DNA of 64,000 nucleotides. Source: Kribbella monticola (GTDB lineage Bacteria > Actinomycetota > Actinomycetes > Propionibacteriales > Kribbellaceae). The position numbers and the translations under genes are program-made. How positions within the stretch are numbered: position 1 is the first letter of the stretch; each line of letters starts with the position of its first letter. The notes below the pieces were generated by a model. That model was given only the letters and a program-made list of their open reading frames with translations. It had not been told where the DNA came from and did no database searches. The stretch lies in NCBI RefSeq assembly GCF_003261635.1, contig NZ_QFXK01000031.1:434001-498000 (forward strand). The letters are read 5' to 3'. This document shows, piece after piece, positions 41,136-50,202 of this stretch.

Positions 41136-42182
41136 CTAGTTCTTGGCGGCCTTGGCGAAGTCGGTGGTGTAGGTCTTGCTGATGTCGATGGTGTCCTTCT
41201 TCGGCTTGACCGCCGGGGAGAACTTGCCGAGGACGGCGAGCGCGTTCTTGGCGCCGTCGGGATCCATCACGCCGGTGGCGTTGAACATGCCCTTGGAGTC
41301 GGTGATCGACTTGATGTAGAGCTCCTTGTCGGTGCCCGCGTAGTCGGCCGGCATCTTGGCGGCGATGGCCGCCGCGTCGTTGCTCGTGATGAACCCAAGC
41401 GTCTTCACGAAAGCGTTCGCCAGCTTCTGTACGACGTCCTTGTGCGCGGCAACGTAGTCGCAGGCCATGTAGAGCGAGCTCGCCGGGTACAACCCCCCGA
41501 GCGCCTTCTTCGTCCCCTCCTCGGTCCGCATGTCCAGCAGGATCTTGCCGTCACCCGTCTTCGTCAGCCGCGCGACGGTCGGGTCGGTGGTCATCCCGGC
41601 GTCGATGCCGCCGGAGTTCATCGCGGCGATGAAGGTCGAGTCCGCGCCGGCCTTCACGGTCGTGTAGTCGGCCGTCCCGACTCCGGCGTTACCGGCCAGG
41701 TACTGGGTCAGGAAGTCGGTCGAGGATCCGGCGCTGGTGACGCCGAGCTTGCGGCCCTTGAAGTCCGCCGGGCTCTTGATCGTGCCGGCCTGGGCCTTGG
41801 ACACCATCTCGACCTCGCCCGGCACGTTCGCGAACTGGACGACGCTCTGCAGGCACTTGCCCTTGGCCTGCATGTCGATGGTGTGGTCGTAGAAGCCGAC
41901 CACCCCTTGGGCCTGGTTGGCCAGCAGCGCGGTCTCGGCGGTGACACCGGCCGGGGTGTCGACGAGTTCGACGTTCAGCCCCTGGTCCTTGAAGTAGCCG
42001 AGTTGTTCGGTCAGTTTGGCCGGCATGTAGATCACCTTGGCCGCGCCGCCGACCATGATGGTGACCTTGTCCGAGGACGACGAGCCGGACGACGTACCGG
42101 ACTTGTTCTGGGTCTGGCAGCCGGTGAGGACGAGGACGGCGGCCAGCACGGGGACGCCGATTGCAGCAGGACGGATTGTCAC
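41136..42182 (-). CDS. SsuA/NMT1-like ABC transporter substrate-binding lipoprotein
   Basis: A 348-residue binding protein. Its signal peptide ends in the lipobox LTGC (Cys22), followed by a Ser/Gly/Thr tether. The mature part follows the SsuA/TauA/THI5-like pattern: YMPAKLTEQLGYFKDQGLNVELVDTPAG, GVVGFYDHTIDMQAKGK, and FKGRKLGVTSAGSSTDFLTQYL (the GxxxG-S/T ligand loop). This family binds sulfonates, taurine, nitrate, thiamine precursors or aromatic acids; the ligand is not readable. GTG 42182 follows AGGAGA. It is the last gene of a complete ATPase-permease-binding protein set, divergent from a CitA/CitB-like two-component system. Confidence 0.9.
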   Translation of the reverse strand: MTIRPAAIGVPVLAAVLVLTGCQTQNKSGTSSGSSSSDKVTIMVGGAAKVIYMPAKLTEQLGYFKDQGLNVELVDTPAGVTAETALLANQAQGVVGFYDHTIDMQAKGKCLQSVVQFANVPGEVEMVSKAQAGTIKSPADFKGRKLGVTSAGSSTDFLTQYLAGNAGVGTADYTTVKAGADSTFIAAMNSGGIDAGMTTDPTVARLTKTGDGKILLDMRTEEGTKKALGGLYPASSLYMACDYVAAHKDVVQKLANAFVKTLGFITSNDAAAIAAKMPADYAGTDKELYIKSITDSKGMFNATGVMDPDGAKNALAVLGKFSPAVKPKKDTIDISKTYTTDFAKAAKN

Positions 42183-42201
42183 GGTTGTCTCCTAGGGGAA
42201 A

Positions 42202-43044
42202 TCAGATGGCGGCGACGAAGGATGCCTGGGCCGGTGGACGCCAGCGCAGCAACCGCCGTTCGGCGAGGCCCAGCACGACCTCGGCCAGCAGTGCGAGCAC
42301 GGTGGTGATCAGCATTCCGGCGTAGATACCGGCTGCGTCGAAGGAGCCTTGGGCGGTGCTGATCAGCAGGCCCAGGCCCCGGGTGGCGCCGGTGTACTCA
42401 CCGACGATGGCGCCGATCAGGGCGAACCCGAAGGCAGTGTGCAGAGACGCCAGGATCCACGAGGTGGAACTCGGGACGACGATCGACCAGAGCACCTGGG
42501 CCCGGCCTGCACCCAGAATGCGAGCGTTGTTGACCAGGTTGCGGTCCACCTCACGGGCGCCCTGGAAGGCGTTGAAGAAGACCGGGAAGAAGACCAGCAC
42601 GAACGCGGTGGCGATCTTGGACTCCATCCCGAGCCCGAACCAGATCACGAACAATGCGGCCAGCACGATCCGCGGTACGGCGTTGAGGGCCTGGATATAA
42701 GGCGACACGACCTCGGCGAGCAGCCGGGCCCGGCCGAGCAGGATGCCGAGCACGACGCCGACCAACGAGCCGAGGATGAAGCCGAGAGCGGCTTCCTGCA
42801 GGGTCACGCCGATCTGCGCCCAGATCGAGCCCTGCGCTGTGCCGTCGGTGAACCAGATGACCAGCTTGTCCCAGATCAGACTCGGCTTGGAGTAGAAGAA
42901 CGGGTCGAGCCACAAGCTGACGGACAGCTCCCAACCGCCGAGGATCAATACCAGCAGCAGTAAGCGGAGCGCGTAGACGAGTGTCTTGTGCCTACGGCGT
43001 ACGGCGACGGCCGATCGGCCGGTGCGGCGGGAATCACGCAACAC
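42202..43044 (-). CDS. SsuC/TauC-type ABC permease
   Basis: A 280-residue single-type permease that would form a homodimer. Helices include LLLLVLILGGWELSVSLWL, GFILGSLVGVVLGILLGRARLL and FGFALIGAIVGEYTGATRGLGLLI. The EAA loop is DRNLVNNARILGAGRAQVLWSIVVPSS. It starts with GTG inside the last 11 bp of the ATPase gene and has an AGGAG site there. Codon 28 is the rare leucine codon TTA (42961-42963). It partners the ATPase (43034) and the lipoprotein (41136). Confidence 0.92.
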   Translation of the reverse strand: MLRDSRRTGRSAVAVRRRHKTLVYALRLLLLVLILGGWELSVSLWLDPFFYSKPSLIWDKLVIWFTDGTAQGSIWAQIGVTLQEAALGFILGSLVGVVLGILLGRARLLAEVVSPYIQALNAVPRIVLAALFVIWFGLGMESKIATAFVLVFFPVFFNAFQGAREVDRNLVNNARILGAGRAQVLWSIVVPSSTSWILASLHTAFGFALIGAIVGEYTGATRGLGLLISTAQGSFDAAGIYAGMLITTVLALLAEVVLGLAERRLLRWRPPAQASFVAAI

Positions 43045-43837
43045 GGGAGGCTCCTGTCTTGCGGGCGATCGCGACCTCGTCGGACAGCGAACTCCACACT
43101 TCGCGATAGATGGCGATGAACTCGGGCGTCATCCGGATCTCCTCGACGTTGCGGGGACGCTCCAGGTGGACTTCGAAGGTGTCCTTGATCCGGGCCGGGC
43201 TGGCGGTCATCACCACGACCCGGTCGGCGAGCGTGATGGCCTCCTCCAGGTCGTGGGTGACGAAGATGACCGCGGCGCTCGTGCCGGACCACAGGTCGAG
43301 TAGTTCGTTCTGCATCAAGGCCCGGGTCTGGACGTCGAGGGCCGAGAACGGTTCGTCCATCAGCAGGATCGACGGCTCGTTGACCAGCGTCTGGGCCAGC
43401 GCCACCCGCTTGCGCATGCCGCCGGACAACTGGTGCATGTAGTAGTCCTCGAACCCGGCCAGGCCGACCCGGGCGACCCAGTCCCGGGCCAGCGCGTCGG
43501 CCTGCTCCTTCGGCTTGCCCTGCCAAAGGGGGCCGGAGGCAACGTTTGCCAGCACGGTCCGCCACGGCAGCATGGCGTCGGCCTGGAACATGTACCCGAC
43601 GCCCGCCGGGATGCCCCGGACCGGTTGACCGTTGACGCTCACGCTGCCCTCGGACGGCGGCTCGAGCCCCGAGACGAGCGACAAGGTGGTCGACTTGCCG
43701 CACCCGGTCGGCCCGACCACCGCCACGAACTCACCGGCCGTCACCTGCAGGGTGATGTCCTGTACTGCGGTGTGGGCGGTCCCCGCGCTGGTCAGGAACC
43801 GCTTGGTCGCATGGTCGATGTCGACCAGATAGCTCAT
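43034..43837 (-). CDS. SsuB/TauB-type ABC transporter ATPase
   Basis: A 267-residue nucleotide-binding subunit that powers the importer. The Walker A motif GPTGCGKST is at residues 42-50, followed by the Q-loop GYMFQADAMLPWRTV, signature LSGGMRKRVALAQTL, Walker B ILLMDEPFSALD and H-loop FVTHDLEEA. ATG 43837 is chosen because the conserved domain starts there. It is the first gene of the leftward unit, 186 bp from the divergent kinase gene. Confidence 0.94.
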   Translation of the reverse strand: MSYLVDIDHATKRFLTSAGTAHTAVQDITLQVTAGEFVAVVGPTGCGKSTTLSLVSGLEPPSEGSVSVNGQPVRGIPAGVGYMFQADAMLPWRTVLANVASGPLWQGKPKEQADALARDWVARVGLAGFEDYYMHQLSGGMRKRVALAQTLVNEPSILLMDEPFSALDVQTRALMQNELLDLWSGTSAAVIFVTHDLEEAITLADRVVVMTASPARIKDTFEVHLERPRNVEEIRMTPEFIAIYREVWSSLSDEVAIARKTGASRVA

Positions 43838-44023
43838 CGCTCGCCCACCTCTCCTCGAACCCGCCGGCCCGGTTACGGGCGCCTTGCCGGCGGATGACAG
43901 CTCTGTTGCTTCGAAAAGGTAGGGAGGATTCGCCGCAGGCGGATCCCTTGCCGTCGTTACCCGCCCATTCCCCATAGCCCGCGTTCTGCGCATTTCGCTC
44001 AGAGCCGGGTTTACGGTGGGCAG

Positions 44024-45616
44024 ATGGTGGCTCGATTGCGCGGCATGCGCTTCACGCGGCAGCTCCTGCTGCTGCAGATCGGCCTGGTCGCGCTGGTCGT
44101 CGGCATCGGTTTCGGGCTGGTCGCCTGGCTGCTCGACCAGAGCCTGGAACATCAGTACGAGCAGCGCGCACTCAACGTCGCGCGAACCGTCGCAGCGGAG
44201 CAGCACCTGGGTGATCTCGTCCGGGCCGGCGACCAGCCGGCGGTCCAGCAGATCGCCCTCAACGCCTCGCGGGCGACCGGGGCACTGTTCGTCGTGGTGA
44301 CCGACGCGCGCGGCATCCGGCTCGCCCATCCGACCCCGGACCAGATCGGCAAGCCCGTCAGCACGGATCCGTCCGAAGCGCTGTCCGGCCGCGAAGTGGT
44401 GAACATCGAGCGCGGCACGCTCGGGCTGTCCGCGCGCGGCAAGGTCCCGGTCCGCGACTCGGCCGGTGCGATCGTCGGTGAGGTCAGTGTCGGCTTCGAT
44501 GCGGCCGAGATCCGGCACGCGCTGCAGGATCTGATCGGCGCCACCGCTCCCTTCGCCGTCGGAGCGCTGCTGCTCGGCGTCGCCGGATCGACCTGGCTGT
44601 CCCGGGTGCTGAAGCGTGGCACGTTCGGGCTCGAACCGGCCGACCTGGCCGACCTGGTCCGCGAGCGGGAAGCGGTACTGCACGGGATCGGCGAAGGAGT
44701 TCTCGCGGTCGACACCGACCGCCGGGTGACGATGTGCAACGACGAGGCAGTCCGGCTGCTCGGCCGGCCGGTCGAACCGGGGATTTCGCTGAGCGACCTG
44801 GATCTTCCACCCCGGTTGAGATCCGTGCTCGACGGCGACCGGGCGGACAACATCCTCACGGTGGCCGGCGATCGGGTGCTGGTGGCCAACCACCGTCCGG
44901 TCCATCGCGACGGGCGGGATCTCGGCAGCGTGCTGACGCTGCGGGATCGCACCGACCTGGAGCAGCTGACCAGCGAGCTGGACGCAGTACGGAGTATGAC
45001 CGGGGCGCTTCGTGCACAGCGGCACGAATTCGCGAACCGGATGCACACAGTTCTGGGGCTGTTGCAAGCAGACGCGCAGGACGACGCATTGGAGTATTTG
45101 CGAGCCGTCACCCAGTTCCAGGACGCCGACTCGATCAGCGAGTCGCCGGCCGTCCGATCCGCGACCATCAGGTCGTTCATGGCGGCCAAGACCGCACGGG
45201 CGGCCGAGCTCGGGGTGACGCTGACGCTGTCCGAGGCCAGTTGGGTTCAGCAGCGGCTGGTCGCGCCGGTCGAGGTGGTGACGGTTCTGGGCAACCTGGT
45301 CGACAACGCACTGGACGCGGCGCACGCGTCGACGCGTCGACCGGGTGGTGTCGAGGTCGACCTGCTGTCGGAGGGCACGCGGCTGGTGATCTCGGTGGCC
45401 AACACCGGCGACGGGATAGCGCCTGATCAGACCGAGGCGATCTTCGTCGAGGGCATCTCCAGCCGGGGTACCGATCGAGGGCTCGGGCTGGCGATCGCCC
45501 GCCAGACGGCCCGGCGGCTCGGTGGCGACATCGCCCTGGCGAACCCGGGCTGCGACGGTACCGAGACCGTGTTCGTCGCGCAGCTGCCCGACGTACTGGA
45601 GGAGGCGGGCAGATGA
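44024..45616 (+). CDS. CitA/DcuS-type sensor histidine kinase
   Basis: A 530-residue membrane kinase. Helices at ~12-37 and ~169-190 bracket an extracytoplasmic CitA/DcuS-like PAS domain (RALNVARTVA, DARGIRLAHPTPDQIGKPV). A cytoplasmic PAS follows (~215-320), then an unusual Spo0B-type histidine box RAQRHEFANRMHTVLGLLQ with the phosphorylated His at 334, and a HATPase domain (LVDNALDAA, RGTDRGLGLAI). This subfamily senses C4-dicarboxylates or citrate-like carboxylates. It overlaps the response-regulator start by four bases. The divergent ABC importer is the obvious candidate target. Confidence 0.93.
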   Translation: MVARLRGMRFTRQLLLLQIGLVALVVGIGFGLVAWLLDQSLEHQYEQRALNVARTVAAEQHLGDLVRAGDQPAVQQIALNASRATGALFVVVTDARGIRLAHPTPDQIGKPVSTDPSEALSGREVVNIERGTLGLSARGKVPVRDSAGAIVGEVSVGFDAAEIRHALQDLIGATAPFAVGALLLGVAGSTWLSRVLKRGTFGLEPADLADLVREREAVLHGIGEGVLAVDTDRRVTMCNDEAVRLLGRPVEPGISLSDLDLPPRLRSVLDGDRADNILTVAGDRVLVANHRPVHRDGRDLGSVLTLRDRTDLEQLTSELDAVRSMTGALRAQRHEFANRMHTVLGLLQADAQDDALEYLRAVTQFQDADSISESPAVRSATIRSFMAAKTARAAELGVTLTLSEASWVQQRLVAPVEVVTVLGNLVDNALDAAHASTRRPGGVEVDLLSEGTRLVISVANTGDGIAPDQTEAIFVEGISSRGTDRGLGLAIARQTARRLGGDIALANPGCDGTETVFVAQLPDVLEEAGR

Positions 45617-46284
45617 TCGGCGTTCTGGTGGTGGAGGACGACTTCCGGGTGGCTCAGGTGCACGCGCTGTTCGTTGCCCAGGTCATCGGTCTGGAGGTCG
45701 TCGGGGTGGCGCACACTGCTGCCGACGCACTCGGGCTGGCCGCGGACCTCAGGCCCGATCTCGTGCTGCTGGACAGTTATCTGCCCGACCGGCCGGGGAT
45801 CGAGATCGCCGCCGAACTGCACGCCGACATCTTCATGGTGACAGCGGATTCGTCGGCCGCCTCGGTCCGTGCGGCGTTCGCCGCGGGTGCGCTCAACTAT
45901 CTGATCAAGCCCTTCGGCTCGGAGCAACTGACGTCCCGGCTTCGTGCGTATGTGCGGTATCGGACGTTGCTCGGTGACCCGTCGGACGAGCTGACCCAGC
46001 AAGCGATCGACCGGGCCGTCGACGCACTGCACGAAGCCGATCGGCCGCCGACGCCGAAGGGTCAGTCGCCGGTGACGGCACGGCTGGTGACGACCGCGCT
46101 ACGGCAAGCCGGTGGACCGCGGACCGCGGCCGATCTGGCTGCCCAGCTGGGGATCTCCCGGGCGACCGCCCAGCGGTACCTGGCCGCGCTGGCCGACGAC
46201 GGACGCGCAGTACTGAGTCTGCGGTACGGCTCGACGGGACGGCCGGAACACCAGTACCGCTGGGCATCTCACTCTCGCGGGTGA
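45613..46284 (+). CDS. CitB/DcuR-type response regulator
   Basis: A 223-residue two-domain regulator. The receiver has EDD at residues 8-10, phosphoacceptor Asp54 (LLDSYLPD), Thr at VTAD and Lys99 (LIKPF). The C-terminal half has a winged HTH of the CitB kind (TAADLAAQLGISRATAQRYLAALADDGRAVLSLRYG). ATG overlaps the kinase stop, so stoichiometric expression is likely. It presumably activates the divergent ABC genes or an unlinked transporter. No binding site was identified in the 186-bp divergent region. Confidence 0.93.
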   Translation: MIGVLVVEDDFRVAQVHALFVAQVIGLEVVGVAHTAADALGLAADLRPDLVLLDSYLPDRPGIEIAAELHADIFMVTADSSAASVRAAFAAGALNYLIKPFGSEQLTSRLRAYVRYRTLLGDPSDELTQQAIDRAVDALHEADRPPTPKGQSPVTARLVTTALRQAGGPRTAADLAAQLGISRATAQRYLAALADDGRAVLSLRYGSTGRPEHQYRWASHSRG

Positions 46285-46355
46285 ACGCCGATCGGGGGAC
46301 GGCTCCCCTGCCGGGGTGACGCGGCATGGGCCCGTGCTGTCCTAGGGTCGCGACT

Positions 46356-48329
46356 ATGGATGTGGTGCTGGTCGGGCTGATCAACGTCGGCGTGTTCATG
46401 GTCATCTTCGTGCCGGTCTCGCAGCGGCTGCTCGGCGTGCGATTCGGGTTCGGCCGGCTGGCGATCGGGGCCGGGCTGACGCTGGCGATGTTCGCGCCCT
46501 TGATGAACGCGCTCGCCGGGCCGTTGCCCTGGACCGGCTCGACCGGAGCGGCGATCGCCCTGCTGGCACTGGACGCGATCTGCTCGATGCTGGCCGGGCT
46601 GATCTTCCTGGTGCTGGCCGAGGCCGTGGTACCGACCGGTTCGTTGCCGAGGGTCCGCGATCTGCGGCGCGATCTGACCGGGCGGGTCGCCCGTACGCAG
46701 CGCTACCTGCAGATTCTGCGGATCGCGATCCGGCACGGCCTCGGACCGTACCTGCGTGGCCGTCGCCGGCCGGGGCGCGAAAACGCTGCTGGGCAAGCAG
46801 ATCTCGCCCGCTCGCTCAGGCTCGCGCTGGACGAAGCCGGTGTCACCTTCGTCAAGCTCGGTCAGGTGTTGTCCACTCGCAGCGACGTCATACCGGCCTC
46901 CGTCGCGCTGGAGCTGAGCCGCCTGCAGGACCAGGTCTCCCCTGCTCCCTGGCCGCAGATCGAAGAAGTGCTCAGCCAGGAGTTGGGCGCGCCGCCCCGG
47001 CAGATCTTCGCCGAGTTCGGCCCGGAACCGCTCGCCGCCGCCTCGGTGGCCCAGGTCTACCCGGCGCGCCTGATCGACGGCGAACAGGTTGTCGTGAAGG
47101 TCCAGCGGCCCGGTATCTCCGCGCTGGTCGAACGCGATCTCGACATCGTCCAGCGGCTGGCCAGGACGCTCGAACGCAACACCGACTGGGGCCGCTCGAT
47201 GGGCGTCCGCGCACTCGCCGCAGGGTTCGCCGACGCGATGCGGGAGGAACTCGACTTCACCGTCGAGGCGACCAACATGACCAGCGTCGCGGCCGGCCGA
47301 ACGATTGCCGCCAGCAACGACATCGTCGTACCCGAGCTGCATCCGCGGCTGTGCAGCCGGCGGGTGCTCACGATGCAACGGCTGGACGGGATCCAGCTGG
47401 GCACGGCGGCCCGCTCGATCGCCGAGCGCGGCCTGGACGCCGCCCGGCTGGCCAAGGTGTTGTTCGAGTGCCTGCTCGGCCAGGTCGCGATCGACGGGGT
47501 GTTCCACGCCGACCCGCATCCCGGCAACTTCCTGCTGCTCACCGACGGCCGGATCGGGATGCTCGACCTCGGCTCGGTCGGCCGCCTCGATCCGTCCACC
47601 CGCGAAGCCCTGCAGCGGTTCCTGCTCGCGGTCGACCACGGCGACCCGACGGCCGCGACCGACGCCCTGCTGGAGATCGTCTACCGGCCGGACACGATCG
47701 ACGAACAGTCGCTCGAACGCGCGGTCGGCCAGTTCATGGCCCGCCACCTCGGCGCCGGGGCCGCCCTCGGACCGGCCATGTTCAACGACCTGTTCAAGAT
47801 CATCACCGGGCACGGACTCGGCGTTCCGCCCGAGGTGGCCGCGGTGTTCCGCGCCCTGGCCACCATCGAGGGCACGATCTCGCGGATCTCGCCTGGCTTC
47901 GACCTGGTCGCCGCGTCCCGCCAGTTCGCGGCCGCCCATGTCACCGACCGGCTCGCCCCCGACGCCTTACGCCGTACGGCGACCCAGGAGCTGGCCACCT
48001 TGCTGCCGATGCTGCGCCGGTTGCCTCGGCGGATCGACCGGATCGCCGCGGCGGCCGAGTCGGGCCGATTGAGCGTCAACGTGCGCCTGCTCGCCGACGA
48101 GCGCGATCGCCGGCACCTGACCGGCCTGCTCCACCAGGCGTTGCTCGCGGTCCTCGGCGCCACCGCCGGCTTGATGGCGGTTCTGCTCCTCGGTACGCCG
48201 GGAGGCCCACAGGTCACCAAGTCGCTGGGGTTGTACCAACTGTTCGCCTACAACCTGCTGGTGATCTGCGCAGTGCTCGTACTGCGGGTGCTCGTCCTGG
48301 TCTTCCGGCTGCCCGACAGCCGGAGTTGA
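46356..48329 (+). CDS. ABC1/UbiB/AarF-family atypical kinase with membrane helices
   Basis: A 657-residue protein. Four hydrophobic segments lie in the first ~90 residues and two more at the C-terminus. Between them is the ABC1 domain: VTFVKLGQVLSTRSDVIP (KxGQ motif), VVVKVQRPG (ATP-binding Lys), REELDFTVEATN (ExD) and HADPHPGNFLLLTDGRIGMLDLG (catalytic loop and metal site). UbiB-type proteins support quinone or other isoprenoid lipid handling through an ATPase activity. ATG 46356 is used. Codon 538 is a rare TTA (47967-47969). Its TGA overlaps the -35-like TTGACT of the next gene. Confidence 0.88.
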   Translation: MDVVLVGLINVGVFMVIFVPVSQRLLGVRFGFGRLAIGAGLTLAMFAPLMNALAGPLPWTGSTGAAIALLALDAICSMLAGLIFLVLAEAVVPTGSLPRVRDLRRDLTGRVARTQRYLQILRIAIRHGLGPYLRGRRRPGRENAAGQADLARSLRLALDEAGVTFVKLGQVLSTRSDVIPASVALELSRLQDQVSPAPWPQIEEVLSQELGAPPRQIFAEFGPEPLAAASVAQVYPARLIDGEQVVVKVQRPGISALVERDLDIVQRLARTLERNTDWGRSMGVRALAAGFADAMREELDFTVEATNMTSVAAGRTIAASNDIVVPELHPRLCSRRVLTMQRLDGIQLGTAARSIAERGLDAARLAKVLFECLLGQVAIDGVFHADPHPGNFLLLTDGRIGMLDLGSVGRLDPSTREALQRFLLAVDHGDPTAATDALLEIVYRPDTIDEQSLERAVGQFMARHLGAGAALGPAMFNDLFKIITGHGLGVPPEVAAVFRALATIEGTISRISPGFDLVAASRQFAAAHVTDRLAPDALRRTATQELATLLPMLRRLPRRIDRIAAAAESGRLSVNVRLLADERDRRHLTGLLHQALLAVLGATAGLMAVLLLGTPGGPQVTKSLGLYQLFAYNLLVICAVLVLRVLVLVFRLPDSRS

Positions 48330-48356
48330 CTTCAAGTTCACTTGAACTCTCAGGAT
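48326..48356 (+). promoter_or_regulatory. MerR/SoxR-shaped promoter of the MFS gene
   Basis: TTGACT (48326-48331), then a 19-bp spacer, then CAGGAT (48351-48356). Inside lies a perfect dyad TTCAAGT-TC-ACTTGAA (48331-48346). A dyad centred in an over-long 19-bp spacer is the hallmark of MerR-family activated promoters. No merR-type gene is in the window. Confidence 0.65.
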
Positions 48357-48363
48357 AGCGGGC

Positions 48364-49755
48364 ATGTCCTTGACCGAAGCGCACAAGCCCAAGCTGTTCA
48401 CCGGACCGCACTTGCCCCTGGTGCTCGGGGTGATCGCGCTGGTCACCCTGGGCGCGTTCGAGAACCGTGCGGTCGGTACTGCGTTGCCGACGATGGTCCG
48501 CGAGTTCGACGCGATCGGCAGCTTCGGCCTGGCCAATGCCGCCCCGAACGCGAGCTACCTGGTGTCGCTGGCCATCGCAGGGCTCTGGGCCGACCGGCGC
48601 GGCCCGATCCCGACGCTCCGGGCCGGTGCGATCACCTTCGCGCTCGCCCAGCTGCTGGTCGGCACTGCGCAAGGGATGCCGATGGTGGTCGCCGGACGAC
48701 TGCTGAGCGGTCTGGCCGAGGGCCTGCTGGACGTCGCGCTGATGGTGCTGGTCGCGCGCGCACTGCCCGCCGTACTGCGGCCGCGGATGTTCTCGTTGTT
48801 CGCGGCGATGTGGATCCTGCCGTCCGTCCTCGGACCGTTCGTGACGGGACTGGTGACCGAACAGGTCGGGTGGCGATGGGTGTTCATCGGCGCGGTCGCG
48901 TTGCTGGTCCCGAGCTGGCTACTGCTCCAGCCCGCGATGCGGTTGTCCGCGCGCAGCGCCGCGCCTGAACGCAGCCCGAAGGAGACGGCCGAACTGGAAG
49001 CGTGGCGATCCGCATTGCCTTGGGCGTTTGCCGCGTCGGTGGCCTTGTTCGCGATGACGCTGGCCGGTGACAAGCTCCAGGCTCACCGCTTCGCGGGCGG
49101 CCTGGCGATCGTGCTCAGCGTGGTGGTGCTCGCGCTGGCCGCCGTACGGGTGATGCCGCAAGGCACGTTCGTCGCGCGACGCGGGTTCCCGGCAGTGGTC
49201 GCAGTACGGGGGCTTGGTGGCGCCGCGTTCGCCGGGACAGGCGCTTATCTTCCGCTGCTGTTGACCTTGCGGCACGACTTCAGCCCTTCGAGGGCAGGCA
49301 TCACGCTGTCGATCACCGGCGTGAGCTGGGCGTTCGGCTCCTGGCTGCAGGGCCGCGACCACGGCCTGCAACGAGTGTCCGTACTACGTATCGGCCTGGT
49401 CCTGATGACGCTCGGGCTCGCTGTCACCTCGTTGCTCGCGTGGAGCGACGGAGCCGGCTGGGTGGGGTTGATCGGCTGGTCGTTCGCCGGCGTCGGCATG
49501 GGTCTCAGCTCGTCGAGCCTGTCGGTACTCACCCTCGATCTCTCCGACGCGGGCAACTCCGGTCGCAACACGAGCGCCGGTCAGATGGCGGGAACGATGA
49601 GCATCGCCACCGCGCTCGCGGTCAGCGGCACGCTGCTCGCCCTGAATTCCTCGGATCCCGGACCCTGGGTCTTCGGCACGATCATCATCACCAGCGCGGG
49701 CCTTGCTTTCGGTGCACTCCTCACCTCGCACCGGGTCCGCCCGATCACCTCCTGA
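48364..49755 (+). CDS. MFS transporter (probable efflux)
   Basis: A 463-residue facilitator with about 14 hydrophobic stretches. The N-terminus ALVTLGAFENRAVGTALPTMV has the DHA2-like helix-1 pattern with Glu and Asn instead of Asp. The loop WADRRGPIPTLRAGAI is motif A, and RLLSGLAEGLLDVALMVLVAR is the motif C region. It starts 7 bases after a MerR-type promoter -10, so the transcript may be leaderless or nearly so. Induction by a redox or drug-sensing MerR protein encoded elsewhere is predicted from the promoter shape. Substrate unknown. Confidence 0.87.
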   Translation: MSLTEAHKPKLFTGPHLPLVLGVIALVTLGAFENRAVGTALPTMVREFDAIGSFGLANAAPNASYLVSLAIAGLWADRRGPIPTLRAGAITFALAQLLVGTAQGMPMVVAGRLLSGLAEGLLDVALMVLVARALPAVLRPRMFSLFAAMWILPSVLGPFVTGLVTEQVGWRWVFIGAVALLVPSWLLLQPAMRLSARSAAPERSPKETAELEAWRSALPWAFAASVALFAMTLAGDKLQAHRFAGGLAIVLSVVVLALAAVRVMPQGTFVARRGFPAVVAVRGLGGAAFAGTGAYLPLLLTLRHDFSPSRAGITLSITGVSWAFGSWLQGRDHGLQRVSVLRIGLVLMTLGLAVTSLLAWSDGAGWVGLIGWSFAGVGMGLSSSSLSVLTLDLSDAGNSGRNTSAGQMAGTMSIATALAVSGTLLALNSSDPGPWVFGTIIITSAGLAFGALLTSHRVRPITS

Positions 49756-49809
49756 CCGGCAGCTCCGTCCCGCCGCCGGCCGACGGCGTACTGGCACTAG
49801 AGTGTGCGC

Positions 49810-50097
49810 ATGGCTGAGCTGCTGACGGACGACCAGATCGATGCCGCGATCCGCGACCACCTCCCGCAGTGGAAGGTCGACGAGAACGCGCTGGTCCGCA
49901 GCGTCAAGAAGGACAGCTTCCTGGACGGCATCCGGCTGGTCGCGACCGTCGCCCAGCTGGCCGAGTCGATGAACCACCACCCCGACATCGACATCCGCTA
50001 CACCACGATCACCTTCCGCGTCAGCAGCCACGACGCCGGCGGCATCACCGACGACGACCTCGTCCTAGCCCGCCACATCGACACCGCCGCCGGCTGA
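49810..50097 (+). CDS. Pterin-4a-carbinolamine dehydratase
   Basis: A 95-residue PCD/DCoH-fold enzyme that dehydrates 4a-hydroxytetrahydropterin, recycling tetrahydrobiopterin-like cofactors. The active-site HHPDIDIRY (two adjacent His plus Asp) is intact, with FLDGIRLVATVAQLAESMN before and GGITDDDLVLARHID after. ATG 49810 is used over an in-frame GTG two codons upstream. No pterin-dependent hydroxylase is nearby. Many actinobacteria carry this gene alone. Confidence 0.93.
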   Translation: MAELLTDDQIDAAIRDHLPQWKVDENALVRSVKKDSFLDGIRLVATVAQLAESMNHHPDIDIRYTTITFRVSSHDAGGITDDDLVLARHIDTAAG

Positions 50098-50202
50098 CCC
50101 CTACCTCCACGAGCGGCTGCGCCTGGGCCGCGGGCGGTGGAAAACGACGATATTCGGGGCATGCGGCAACGGTAGTAACTATTTGACGGTTACGGTTGTG
50201 TC

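Noticed and set aside
43838-44023. Riboswitch (for example TPP) upstream of the SsuABC-type genes
   Set aside because: No recognisable conserved core of a TPP or other known riboswitch in the 186-bp gap; only GC-rich sequence.
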